64,000 nt of DNA, taken from QHXW01 sp035297145 (lineage in GTDB: Bacteria; Acidobacteriota; Terriglobia; Bryobacterales; Bryobacteraceae). This document shows positions 35,973-44,258 of the stretch, piece after piece. How positions within the stretch are numbered: position 1 is the stretch's first letter; each line of letters begins with the position of its first letter. The translations under genes were made by a program, and so were the position numbers. The notes beneath the pieces were generated by a model. That model was given only the letters and a program-made list of their open reading frames with translations, was not told the DNA's origin and did not search any database. The stretch lies in the NCBI GenBank assembly GCA_035297145.1, contig DATGZN010000115.1, forward strand, positions 42,566 to 106,565. Direction: 5' to 3'.

Positions 35973-36533
35973 TCAGTTCTCCTCGATCACTTCCACTGCC
36001 GTCTGGTCTTCTCGCCTGCCTCGCCCCGCGGGCACCGGCGGCTGGAGGCGCAGTTTCTTGGTTTCGAGCGACATCGCCAGCGCGCCCGAGCGCATCACTT
36101 CGATATCCCCGTAGCTGCGCATCACTTGTACAAATTCGTCGAGTTTCTCCGGATCGTCGGTCGCTTCGAGCGCAAATCCCTCGGTCGACGAATCGATGAC
36201 GCGCGCGCCGAAGATCTCAGCTTCCTTGAGAATCGCCGTGCGCTGTTCGAGCGTCGCCCGCACACGAATCAACACCAGGTCGCGCACCACCGCTCGCGAA
36301 TCCGTCAGATCCACGGCTTGCAGGACATTCACCAGCTTGTTCATCTGCTTGATCACCTGGGCGCGCAGCGTAGCGTCGACATCCACCACGATGGTCATGC
36401 GCGAAAGCTCCGGGTCGAGCGTCCGCGCCACGGTCAACGTTTCAATGTTGTAACCGCGTGCGGTCAGGACGCCGGTCACGCGCATCAACGCACCTGGCTT
36501 GTTTTCCAATAAGAGCGAAATCACTTGCAGCAT
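35973..36533 (-). CDS. ilvN: Acetolactate synthase regulatory subunit
   Basis: The 186-residue product has an N-terminal ACT domain (ISLLLENKPGALMRVTGVL, about 5-75) and the ALS_ss C-terminal domain (about 85-165, with FGARVIDSSTEGFALEATD). The first ACT motif contains the Asn and Gly residues that bind valine in feedback-inhibited enzymes. GAAGGGAA precedes the ATG, 9 bases after the ilvB stop. The last 20 residues are basic and extra. Confidence 0.95.
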   Translation of the reverse strand: MLQVISLLLENKPGALMRVTGVLTARGYNIETLTVARTLDPELSRMTIVVDVDATLRAQVIKQMNKLVNVLQAVDLTDSRAVVRDLVLIRVRATLEQRTAILKEAEIFGARVIDSSTEGFALEATDDPEKLDEFVQVMRSYGDIEVMRSGALAMSLETKKLRLQPPVPAGRGRREDQTAVEVIEEN

Positions 36534-36542
36534 AAATTCCCT

Positions 36543-38273
36543 TCAACTCGTCAGGGCCACCGGCTCCGGCGGTCCCATCACCATTTCGTGAACTGCGGCG
36601 CCGGCCGGGATCATGGGATACACGTTCTCGAAAGGCGACACTTTAACGTTGAGCAGATACGGTCCCGGCTCGCGAACCGCGGCCTCGAGCGCCGGCGCCA
36701 GCTCATGTGGCTTGTCGATGGTTCGCCCTTTGAACCCGTACGCTCCTGCGAGTTTTTCGGCGTCCGGGAAGCAATCCAGCTCCACCGCGCTCAGACGATT
36801 GTTGTAGAACAGCTCCTGCCACTGCCGGACCATCCCCAGATAGCCGTTGTTCATCACGACAATCTTCACCGGCAGGCCGTAGCTTGCCAGGGTGGACAAT
36901 TCCGGGATGGACATCTGGAAGCCGCCATCGCCCACAATCGCGAACACCAGCTTGTCGGGCCGCGCGAACTGCGCGCCGATCGCCGATGGCAGCCCGAATC
37001 CCATCGACCCCAATCCGCCTGAGTTGATCCACAGCCGCGGCTCGCTGAACCGTACCAGTTGCGCTGCCCACATCTGATGCTGCCCCACATCCGAGCAAAC
37101 GATCGCCTGTCCGCCCGAGAGCCTGTCGATCTCCGCCATCAGGTGCTGCGGCTTGATTTCCGTATCGGAATACGACGGCACGAGCGGATGTTCCTGCTTC
37201 CATGCCCGCACCTGCGCCCACCAAGCCTTCCGGTCAGCCGCATGCTTGGCTTTGCGCTCAGGCGTCGCTTCCGCCAGGATCTCGTTCAGCCTCTCGAGCA
37301 CGCGCTTGACATCGCCCACGATGGGCAGATCCGGCGCCCGATTCTTGCCGATCTCCGCCGGATCGATGTCCACGTGGATCACCTTGGCATGCGGTGCGAA
37401 CGCCGAAAGCCGCCCAGTCACGCGATCGTCAAAACGCACACCCAGCGCGATCATCACGTCGCAATTCGACATTCCCATGTTGGCCGCGTAGCTGCCGTGC
37501 ATTCCCGGCATGCTCACAAAGTTCGGGTGCTCGGCCGGCATTCCGCCCAACCCCATCAGTGTGCACACTACCGGCAGATCCACAATCTCCGCCAGTTCAC
37601 GCAGCTCCGTCGAAGCCCCGGCCGCAATGATGCCGCCACCCGCATAAACCCACGGGCGTTCCGCATCCCAAATCATCTGCGCCGCGCGCTTCACCTGTCC
37701 CGTATGGCCTTCGGTGAACACTTTGTAACCCGGAAGATGAATATTCGTGACCGGCGCGTAATGCCCCTGGGCCTGAAAAACGTCCTTCGGCACATCCACC
37801 AGCACCGGCCCCGGCCGCCCGCTCGATGCGATATAGAACGCTTCGTGCACGATCTGCGGCAGGTCGGCAAGGTTCTTCACCATGAAATTGTGCTTGGTGC
37901 ACGATCGCGTGATGCCGAACGTATCCGCTTCCTGAAACGCGTCGCTCCCGATCAGTTTTGTCGGCACCTGTCCCGTAAGGGCCACAATCGGAATGGAATC
38001 CATCATCGAGTCCACCAGACCCGTGATCAGGTTGGTGGCGCCCGGGCCGGACGTCGCGCAACAAACGCCGACTTTCCCGGTCGCTCGCGCATAGCCTTCC
38101 GCCGCGAAGCACGCGTTTTCTTCGTGGCGCACCAGTATGTGGCGGATGTGGTGGTCGTACAGGGCGTCGTAGAAAGGCAGCGTGACGCCTCCGGGATAGC
38201 CGAAGAAGCAATCCACTCCTTCGCGAACCAGACATTCCAGCAGCATCTTGGCGCCGCTCATTAAATTCGACAT
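36543..38273 (-). CDS. ilvB: Acetolactate synthase catalytic subunit
   Basis: The 576-residue product is a complete ThDP enzyme: FGYPGGVTLPFYDAL and the catalytic Glu in VRHEENACFAAEGYAR, the acetolactate-type FAD/central domain, and the ThDP motif GDGGFQMSIPELSTL through VVMNNGYLGMVRQW. It condenses two pyruvates or pyruvate with 2-oxobutyrate. GAGGAA lies before the ATG. It is the first structural gene after an attenuator-like leader. Confidence 0.97.
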   Translation of the reverse strand: MSNLMSGAKMLLECLVREGVDCFFGYPGGVTLPFYDALYDHHIRHILVRHEENACFAAEGYARATGKVGVCCATSGPGATNLITGLVDSMMDSIPIVALTGQVPTKLIGSDAFQEADTFGITRSCTKHNFMVKNLADLPQIVHEAFYIASSGRPGPVLVDVPKDVFQAQGHYAPVTNIHLPGYKVFTEGHTGQVKRAAQMIWDAERPWVYAGGGIIAAGASTELRELAEIVDLPVVCTLMGLGGMPAEHPNFVSMPGMHGSYAANMGMSNCDVMIALGVRFDDRVTGRLSAFAPHAKVIHVDIDPAEIGKNRAPDLPIVGDVKRVLERLNEILAEATPERKAKHAADRKAWWAQVRAWKQEHPLVPSYSDTEIKPQHLMAEIDRLSGGQAIVCSDVGQHQMWAAQLVRFSEPRLWINSGGLGSMGFGLPSAIGAQFARPDKLVFAIVGDGGFQMSIPELSTLASYGLPVKIVVMNNGYLGMVRQWQELFYNNRLSAVELDCFPDAEKLAGAYGFKGRTIDKPHELAPALEAAVREPGPYLLNVKVSPFENVYPMIPAGAAVHEMVMGPPEPVALTS

Positions 38274-38303
38274 ATTCCTCTATGCCTCAAAAAAAAGTGC
38301 CTG

Positions 38304-38351
38304 CATAACAAAAAAGGCCATCAGCCGGTTTCTTGCTCCCCGCTGATGGCC
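38304..38351 (-). terminator. Intrinsic terminator (attenuator) in the ilv leader
   Basis: Reading leftward, GGCCATCAGC (arm at 38342-38351) pairs perfectly with GCTGATGGCC (arm at 38316-38325) across a 16-base loop and is followed by TTTTTTGTT. It stands between the leader peptide stop and ilvB, so transcripts must read through it to express the operon. Confidence 0.85.
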
Positions 38352-38374
38352 TCGGTTAACCGAACCGGGCGGCC

Positions 38375-38464
38375 TCAAGCGGGGCCGGATACGATGACCA
38401 GAATAATAATGCTGACGATGAGAGATTCGGAGCGAACGGGCCGAGTTGTGGAGCCTTCCAACAT
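38375..38464 (-). CDS. ilv operon leader peptide (attenuation)
   Basis: A 29-codon frame starts with ATG and ends in TGA, about 24 bases before the terminator hairpin. Its second half is L-I-V-S-I-I-I-L-V-I-V followed by SGPA: of 11 codons, ten are Ile, Val or Leu. This is the pattern of ilv leader peptides (for example, the E. coli ilvB leader with its valine run). Ribosome stalling at these codons when charged tRNAs are scarce should prevent the terminator from forming. No strong ribosome binding site is seen, which is the weakest point. Confidence 0.8.
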   Translation of the reverse strand: MLEGSTTRPVRSESLIVSIIILVIVSGPA

Positions 38465-38475
38465 TACTGAAGTCG

Positions 38476-38505
38476 AGTGTACCCCGGCGAGGATCGCAAA
38501 TGCAA
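38476..38505 (-). promoter_or_regulatory. Possible ilv promoter
   Basis: Reading leftward, TTGCAT and TACACT are separated by 18 bases, which would start transcription only a few bases before the leader ATG. A competing option is TATAAT at 38522-38527 with TTGTGG at 38546-38551 inside the IS end. Neither is proven. Confidence 0.35.
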
Positions 38506-38521
38506 GAGGGTACAATTATAA

Positions 38522-38529
38522 ATTATATT
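38522..38529. repeat. Target-site duplication, left copy
   Basis: ATTATATT directly before the left end of the IS. The identical octamer follows the right end at 40668-40675. Confidence 0.9.
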
Positions 38530-38587
38530 GGCAATTATCCCGTCACCACAAGTACACGCGCTAGAATTGAGACGTGACAGGCCGGAG

Positions 38588-39394
38588 CTAGACGCTGGGC
38601 GGAACAAACTCTGAGCGTTTTGGGACTTTCGAACGTTGACAAGTCCGGATTAGGGCCTTCGGGCTGTAGACGCCCGCCGGACCTGGACGCACAAGCATTT
38701 TGTCAAGCGAGGCCAATTCCTTAAGGATGCCTCGAAGGTTCTCTATTACCTCAGGCGTCGTCTGCTGTTTAGGGTCTGTCGCGAGTCGTCGAAGTGAGTT
38801 TGTGGCGGCTATTCTGTTTTTCCACGCCACGAAGTCACCAAGCTGACATGGCACCGCCTTTGGTTTTGGCAACTCTATCGGATCAAGATTGTGACGTGCG
38901 CAGAGTTTCTTGAGACCGCCCCATCCGGCATCGCCTTCCTCGAAGACGGATTGAATCCTGCGTTCAGATATTTTCTTCCCCTGTGCCCATTTTCTTAGCT
39001 GAAGAAGAACGCTGAAACCGGCGAGCGCAAATGGGGAATGGAAGGTTTCTTCTAGTAGATATTCTTGGTTCACTGCGCTCCATGCATCAAGTTCGACGGT
39101 CACCATGAACAGCCTATTCACATCGCGCTTGATTATTCCTCCCAGTCGCCTTAAGAAGTTTGCGCGTCGGGTTTTATCTCCCTTCCAACCCTTGTACTCT
39201 CCGAGGCTGGCAGCGAAATCCGTCGCGTGGAACTCTGTTATATTTTCGTCTTTGAGGACCTGCTCCCAGTCGCGCACGAAGCGTATCCATCTTTTTACGG
39301 GCGCGACGGCACCGGCGACAGTGAGTACGGGGTAAGGGTCGTTTCTGTGTCCAGTTGCACTGGCGTCAAAGTATGCTGCATAGAATAGCGCCAT
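38588..39394 (-). CDS. DUF3800-family protein, IS passenger
   Basis: The 268-residue product begins with ALFYAAYFDASATG, the acidic first strand of DUF3800, where the usual Asp of the RNase H-like fold is YFDxS. FHATDFAASLGEYKGW is the second conserved block, and SVFEEGDAGWGGLKKL carries the later Glu/Asp pair. The fold suggests a nuclease-like activity; the biological role is not known. I chose the ATG with AAGGAG 6 bases upstream. It lies wholly inside the inverted repeats of the IS, 31 bases from the left repeat. Confidence 0.85.
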   Translation of the reverse strand: MALFYAAYFDASATGHRNDPYPVLTVAGAVAPVKRWIRFVRDWEQVLKDENITEFHATDFAASLGEYKGWKGDKTRRANFLRRLGGIIKRDVNRLFMVTVELDAWSAVNQEYLLEETFHSPFALAGFSVLLQLRKWAQGKKISERRIQSVFEEGDAGWGGLKKLCARHNLDPIELPKPKAVPCQLGDFVAWKNRIAATNSLRRLATDPKQQTTPEVIENLRGILKELASLDKMLVRPGPAGVYSPKALIRTCQRSKVPKRSEFVPPSV

Positions 39395-39600
39395 GAGATT
39401 CTCCTTGGAGTATCGCCCTAGCCAAATCACCCTCGCGATATGTTCCACCACCGAGTACATGGAGCCTTTTCCGTACAGCAGTTTCTTGGTACACTTCGGC
39501 TGTACGGCGTGAAGGCGTGCTAGCGCCCGAACGCGAACTAATATGGCGAGAAAGTCAAAGACCGTCGCTAAACCTAAATCCGAAGAGAAGACGCGCCCGC

Positions 39601-40620
39601 TTACGCGAGGGGAGTTTCACTCGCTGTTGGGGCGGGCGATCTTCCCTGCGGGCACTCCGAAACACGCTCCAAGATCAGCTTGAACATCGGGCGGTCCACG
39701 TTCCGCCGGTTGTAGCGAAACGCATATTCATCCAAATAGCTCTGCAAGAACTTCTGGCTTACGGCGTGATGAGTTCCGCCGATCCCGCGCTTAATCAAGC
39801 TCCAGAATCCCTCAACAGTGTTGGTATGAACGTCGCCCATGACGTACACGTGAGTGCTGTGATGAATACGCCTATGCTCGTAGCCGCGCTCCATCTTCTC
39901 GATACCGGAGTAGGCATGAAGCTCGTCGGTGTAGATGGTGCTCTTGGGCATCACGTGCTCGCGAACCATACCCATCAGCGTGCTCGCCTTTACGTCGCGA
40001 GTGGCACGGGCCACGATGCGGCCCTGGCCCTTGCGTTCAACGATGCCGACGATGGGAGTTTTCTTCGAATCGCCAGCGGGTGGACGCCCGATTCCGATCA
40101 TTCGCTTGCCCGGTACGCGTTTGCCAGCGCGCCGCTTGCCGCCAAAGTAGGTCTCATCCATCTCGACCGTCGGTCCCTCCAGCCGCAGATCACCATCCAC
40201 CATGAGCTTCCGAATCTGAGTGAACATGCGCCATGCAGTTTTGTAGGTGACGCCGATTTCACGCTGGATCTGCTTCGCCGAGATTCCGCAACGGGTGGTA
40301 GCCATCTGGAAGATGGCGTGAAACCAGTCCTTCAGCGGAGTAGTGGTCTTTTCGAAGATCGTTCCTGCCAGAGGATAGATGTGCTTGCCGCAATAGTCGC
40401 AAGCGTATGCGGTACGGCCCGAAACGCGGTGATGCTTGCGCTCCGCGCCCTGGCATTTCTCACTGTCGCATTTAGTGATGCCGTCCGGCCAGCGCCGCTC
40501 TTTCACGTACTCAAGGCACGCGTCTTCATCGCGGAATTCGCGGTCGAAATCGGCCAAGGTGTACTTCTGTGCTTTGGGTAGCGATTGCTCGCGAGCTATC
40601 GACTTTGAATCAAACTGCAT
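39601..40620 (-). CDS. IS1595-family transposase (ISXO2-like)
   Basis: The 339-residue product has an N-terminal zinc-ribbon (about 35-85, two Cys pairs, TKCDSEKCQG and ACDYCGKH), a helix-turn-helix segment (ISAKQIQREIGVTYKTAWRM, about 112-131) and the DDE/DDN-type ISXO2 catalytic domain: MDETYFGGKRRAG (first Asp), IYTDELHAYSG (second Asp) and VHTNTVEGFWSLIKRG (third acidic/Asn site). Length is normal and no frameshift is present. It is within 50 bases of the right end of the element. Confidence 0.95.
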   Translation of the reverse strand: MQFDSKSIAREQSLPKAQKYTLADFDREFRDEDACLEYVKERRWPDGITKCDSEKCQGAERKHHRVSGRTAYACDYCGKHIYPLAGTIFEKTTTPLKDWFHAIFQMATTRCGISAKQIQREIGVTYKTAWRMFTQIRKLMVDGDLRLEGPTVEMDETYFGGKRRAGKRVPGKRMIGIGRPPAGDSKKTPIVGIVERKGQGRIVARATRDVKASTLMGMVREHVMPKSTIYTDELHAYSGIEKMERGYEHRRIHHSTHVYVMGDVHTNTVEGFWSLIKRGIGGTHHAVSQKFLQSYLDEYAFRYNRRNVDRPMFKLILERVSECPQGRSPAPTASETPLA

Positions 40621-40667
40621 AGCCTTATTCTAATCGGTTCTGTACTTGTTGTCAAGGGATAATTGCC

Positions 40668-40675
40668 ATTATATT
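40668..40675. repeat. Target-site duplication, right copy
   Basis: ATTATATT directly after the right IS end, identical to 38522-38529. Confidence 0.9.
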
Positions 40676-40705
40676 TATGCCGCGATTTAGCGCGAGCACT
40701 CCCGC

Positions 40706-41041
40706 CTAGCGCCGCAGCCGCGCCCAAAACGCACCCAGGCAGAATCCCAGCATCAGAACTCCGGCCAGCTTCCTCTTATCGTTCAATGCAATAAATCTCG
40801 TTCCGGCGTCCGTGACCTCCACCACGCCGATCGGCACCGCGTAGACTCCGCCTCCTGCGCCTTCGCCTTCCGGGGAATCTCCCTCGTGATGCTTGCGGCC
40901 CCTTCCGCCGCCGAAGCCATAGGCGATGCGGGCCACCGGGATAATGGTCTTGTCATTGGCGGAAATCGCCTCACCGTAAACGGCAGTGACGCTCGCGCTC
41001 CGGGTCAGCGGCTCGAACATGGATTCCAATTTGGGCGACAT
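40706..41041 (-). CDS. GerW/YtfJ-like family protein
   Basis: The 111-residue product has the GerW pattern: an N-terminal helix, VTAVYGEAISANDKTIIPVA, then a glycine-rich loop (YGFGGGRGRKHH through GGGVYAVPIGVVEV) and a C-terminal hydrophobic helix with basic end. GGAGGG precedes the ATG. In Bacillus the family acts in spores, but it is widespread in non-sporulating bacteria with unknown role. It follows the cupin gene on the same strand. Confidence 0.8.
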   Translation of the reverse strand: MSPKLESMFEPLTRSASVTAVYGEAISANDKTIIPVARIAYGFGGGRGRKHHEGDSPEGEGAGGGVYAVPIGVVEVTDAGTRFIALNDKRKLAGVLMLGFCLGAFWARLRR

Positions 41042-41067
41042 GGTAACCCTCCATCTCTCATGATGAC

Positions 41068-41433
41068 TCACGCGCCATCCCGGTGCACCGTCTCAATGGA
41101 GAAAGCCGGCACGCACACGGCGATATATTCCGCTCCCTCCGCGTCCGGCGTGCTGTATCGCACCCATTCGCCTCTCGCCGCCAGCACCGCTTGTCCGGCA
41201 TGCACATCCATCATTCCGCCCCGGTGCTCCACGCGCAATACCCCTCTCAGCACCACGGTGTACTCGTCAAACTCAGGTGTTTGCCCCGGTTCCTGCCAAC
41301 CCGCCGGACTCCGCATTCGCGCCACGCTCACGCCCTCACTTTTTGAATTGACACGACCGATATACTCATCAATAAGCTTGGGCTTGTTGCCGGCTGCTTC
41401 AACCCGCGACGGGCGGGAAATCAAGGTAGGCAT
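41068..41433 (-). CDS. Small cupin-domain protein
   Basis: The 121-residue product has one cupin barrel: PEFDEYTVVLRGVLRVEH as motif 1 region and GEWVRYSTPDAEGAEYIAVC as motif 2 region. The metal-binding His residues of motif 1 are mostly replaced, with Glu and Asp present. It may be a sugar-binding or sensing cupin. It precedes the GerW-like gene by 26 bases and is probably cotranscribed with it. Confidence 0.75.
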   Translation of the reverse strand: MPTLISRPSRVEAAGNKPKLIDEYIGRVNSKSEGVSVARMRSPAGWQEPGQTPEFDEYTVVLRGVLRVEHRGGMMDVHAGQAVLAARGEWVRYSTPDAEGAEYIAVCVPAFSIETVHRDGA

Positions 41434-41471
41434 GGGGCTTCCGCGACAATGATAGCAGCCCTCGAAACCAC

Positions 41472-41500
41472 TTGATCGAGAACGATCCCACGGCTATACT
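41472..41500 (+). promoter_or_regulatory. Promoter upstream of the 89-residue hypothetical gene
   Basis: TTGATC at 41472-41477 and TATACT at 41495-41500 are 17 bases apart, a good vegetative-type pair, with the expected transcription start about 12 bases before the ATG. Confidence 0.6.
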
Positions 41501-41518
41501 GGCATTTTCGCTGAGATT

Positions 41519-41788
41519 ATGATGACAGCGAGAGACGATTTCGACCCACTGGCCCCGCAACGGGAGGCGGCGTTCTTCTACGGCCTGTTCCTGCGCGGCC
41601 ACTCCGTGGAAACCCTGCGCCAGGACATTGACGTCCCCCCCGCGATGCTGGATAAATGGTTGAAAGCCAGGGACTTCGAGCAATCCTTCCGCGAATCTCT
41701 GCAGCGCGTTTATAGCTACCGCAAACAAGTCCTCGCCATCTTCGACGGCCTCGTCTGGAACGAGCAGAAACGCCCCCGCCTGCAGTGA
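41519..41788 (+). CDS. Small hypothetical protein, possibly DNA-binding
   Basis: The 89-residue product is soluble, largely helical and charged. The segment GHSVETLRQDIDVPPAMLDK resembles a helix-turn-helix, followed by a basic/aromatic helix (SYRKQVLAIFDGLVW). It has its own promoter-like sequence upstream and a strong terminator downstream, so it is probably a monocistronic gene. I do not recognise a named family. Confidence 0.6.
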   Translation: MMTARDDFDPLAPQREAAFFYGLFLRGHSVETLRQDIDVPPAMLDKWLKARDFEQSFRESLQRVYSYRKQVLAIFDGLVWNEQKRPRLQ

Positions 41789-42084
41789 AACAGCTCTCTG
41801 GTTCGCTGCGCAATTTGAACCCCCCGTTCTAACCTAACGCCTAGGTCGTTTCCCGCCGATTCTCTAAGTGTATGCCAGTTCCAATCATGAAAGATGCCTC
41901 GTACTCCTGGTTCTGGGAGTTATTCCGAGGCTTTTTTGGGTTCTGATACAGCCCGCTAAGCTGCTCATTTTTCTCGCGAAGCGTCGAGCGTTCTTCGCCT
42001 ATACAGCCGAGCGCCCGGCGCTACCGGACGTGTTACGCGAGGTTCTGCAGGTGAGAGCAATCCACTTGCAGGACCACTCACAGG
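41789..42084. other. Intergenic region with a terminator and no intact gene
   Basis: The stretch between the small hypothetical gene and the kinase remnant holds the terminator at 41896-41937. A short frame after it (to 42089) is not convincing. Confidence 0.5.
41896..41937 (+). terminator. Strong intrinsic terminator
   Basis: GCCTCG and CGAGGC close a stem around an inner hairpin (CTCC-TGGTTCT-GGGAG), followed directly by TTTTTT. It lies about 110 bases after the 89-residue gene. The extra distance leaves room for a short 3' RNA. Confidence 0.75.
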
Positions 42085-44242
42085 CTTAGAGACCTTACCC
42101 CAGGAAACCACAAGCGCTACTGCACTGACGGACGCGAACGGGCTTGGCCTTGTGCGAAAAAATGTCCATAAGTTCCGCGTCCGACCGACCGCCCCGCCCC
42201 GGCGAGCGCCCCGGAAGCCCTGCGTATATGTCTCCCGAGCAGGCCCTGGGATTGCCAGTGGACCACCGGACAGACCTGTACGCCCTCGGCCTGGTCCTGT
42301 ACGAGATGGCCACCGGTAGCCTTCCATCCTCCGCTACGGCGTCATTCCTCTCACATGGACGGTTTGAGTGCCGCATCAAGAGCCCGGCTACCCTGAACCC
42401 CGAGGTTCCGGCCGCCCTTGACCGCGTCATCCTCAGGTGTCTCGAAGTGGACCCCGCCAAGCGTCCGCAGAGTGCAGTTGCAGTCTTGGAAGGTCTCAAA
42501 GCTCCCTGCTCCAGTGAGACACCGGTTGCAAAGGCCGCAAAAGGGCGGCTGAAGAACGTCGGGCTCGTGTTGGCTGTGGCAGGGTTGGCGCTAGGAGCTC
42601 TTGCGGTATCCTCTTTTTTCATTAACGGGAGAGTCAGCCGTGGCAGAAGCTCCCATGTCACGGCCGGACAACATGCGTCTTCAACCAAATTGGCCATCGT
42701 TCCTCTCCGCGTCATTGGGGACTCAAGCTCGCTGCGTGTCATTGCCGATACCCTGACCGAGGCCTTGTCGTCCCGAGCCACACAGTCAGGGCGGGTGCGC
42801 CTGATCATGGATGACGGTGCGGCTTCCGGAACGGACGCCGGGTGCCGGTCGCGCGCTGAGACTGCGATCAGCGGGTCGGTGCGCGCAGATCAGAACCAGA
42901 TCCTGGCGACCATCCACGTGGCCGACTGTGCAACCGGTGAGGCAGATGGGCCGGCGAATTTCGCGCCAGCCCTCGAAGACTGGACGCGTTAGAAGAACAG
43001 ATCTGGACGGCCATTGCCAACGCACTAGGATGGAACGCCGACCCTCAGCCCTTGCCGGCGGTGCTGCACGCTACCCAAAATATCGAGGCCTACAAACTCT
43101 ACATGCAAGGGAAACTGCTGCTGCGCTTGCATCGAAATCGCTCAGGCGCAGAGCAGGCCGCTAGGTTGTTCGAGGAAGCTTCGAAACAGGACCCCGGTTA
43201 TTTCTACCCCTTCGCCGGTCTCGCAGACGCAAATCTCGTCATCTTCAAAGATGCCCACGACACGGCATATTTAGAAAAAGCCAGGCAGTTTGCCCGTCGC
43301 GCCCAGGAACTCAGCCCGAACCGGCCCGAAGCGCAGATTGAGCTCGCCAAGATTCAAACCGCGACCGGCCAATATCGCGAAGCATTGGAATTGCTCCAGC
43401 GCGCGATAGAGAGGAATCCCGCCTCCGACGAGGCATATCGGGCGCTTGGCCGCGCAAGATTCCTCAGCGGGAATCCGCAAGAAGCGCTCGCTGCCTATCG
43501 AAAAGCCATTGACCTGGATACTCATTCCTGGCTCAATCATAATGCCCTGGGAGTAGTTTTGTTTTCCATCGGCCGGCTGGAAGAGGCGGAAGGGGCGTTT
43601 AAGAAAGCAATCGAACTCGAACCGCAGATTAGCGACAACTATACCGACCTGGGCAACACCTACCTGCAAGCGGGCAGGTTTCGGGAGTCCCTAAGTCTTT
43701 TTGAAAAAGCGATCGCGATGGAGGGCGACGCCGTTAACTACAGCAACCTCGGAACGGCGCTGTTTTACCTGGGGCAGTATCGCGAAGCGGTATCCGTCTT
43801 CGAGAAGGCTGTACAGGCGGATCCCAAATCCGAAGTGCTTATGGGAAACCTCGCTGACGCCTATCGCTGGTCCAACCAGAGGCGCAAAGCAATGGAGACT
43901 TACTTCCGTGCCGTGGCTTTGGGCGACGAAGCTCTCGGCGTGAATCCGGAAGATGCCGGTATTCGAGGCCGTATGGCCCTGTACTACGCCAAGATGGACG
44001 ATTTTGAGGCTGCCCGCGCCTCAATCCTGGCAGCGCGCTCCCTCGATCCACGGAATCTCGACGCGCAGTACGATGGGGCAGTCGTTTCCACCTTGGGCTT
44101 CAACCTCGCAAGAGCCGAAGGCGAGCTGCGCTCGGCGATCAAAAATGGATACCCTCTGCCACTCGCGCTCAACGATCCCGAGCTGCGACCTTTGCCCCTG
44201 GACAGGATCTCGGACCTAGCCCCAGCGCATCGCGGGCGATGA
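42085..44242 (+). pseudogene. Broken Ser/Thr protein kinase with TolB-like and TPR domains
   Basis: Three frames form one damaged gene. The first trace (ETTSATALTDANG, near 42105) looks like an activation-loop segment in another frame. The second (to 42992) has kinase subdomain VIII (SPAYMSPEQALGLPVDHRTD), subdomain IX (LYALGLVLYEMATG), the closing Arg (DPAKRPQSA), a membrane helix (about 42567-42621) and a TolB/FlgO-like start. A frameshift near 42970-42985 leads to the third, with LEEQIWTAIANALGW and about eight TPRs (43052 on). The kinase N-lobe with P-loop and catalytic loop is absent. It resembles acidobacterial kinase-TPR proteins and is surely inactive as a kinase. Confidence 0.8.
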
Positions 44243-44258
44243 CTAGCCCAACTTACAT

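Larger units (their letters stand above)
38530..40667 (-). mobile_element. IS1595-family insertion sequence with DUF3800 passenger gene
   Basis: The element is 2,138 bp. Its ends are inverted repeats of about 27 bases with 24 matches (outer 12 bases GGCAATTATCCC identical, then a shared ACAAGTACA block). It is flanked by perfect 8-base direct repeats ATTATATT, the duplication size typical of IS1595. It contains the transposase gene and, downstream on the same strand, a DUF3800 gene that is not part of the transposition machinery. Everything looks intact, so it may be active and recent. Confidence 0.92.
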
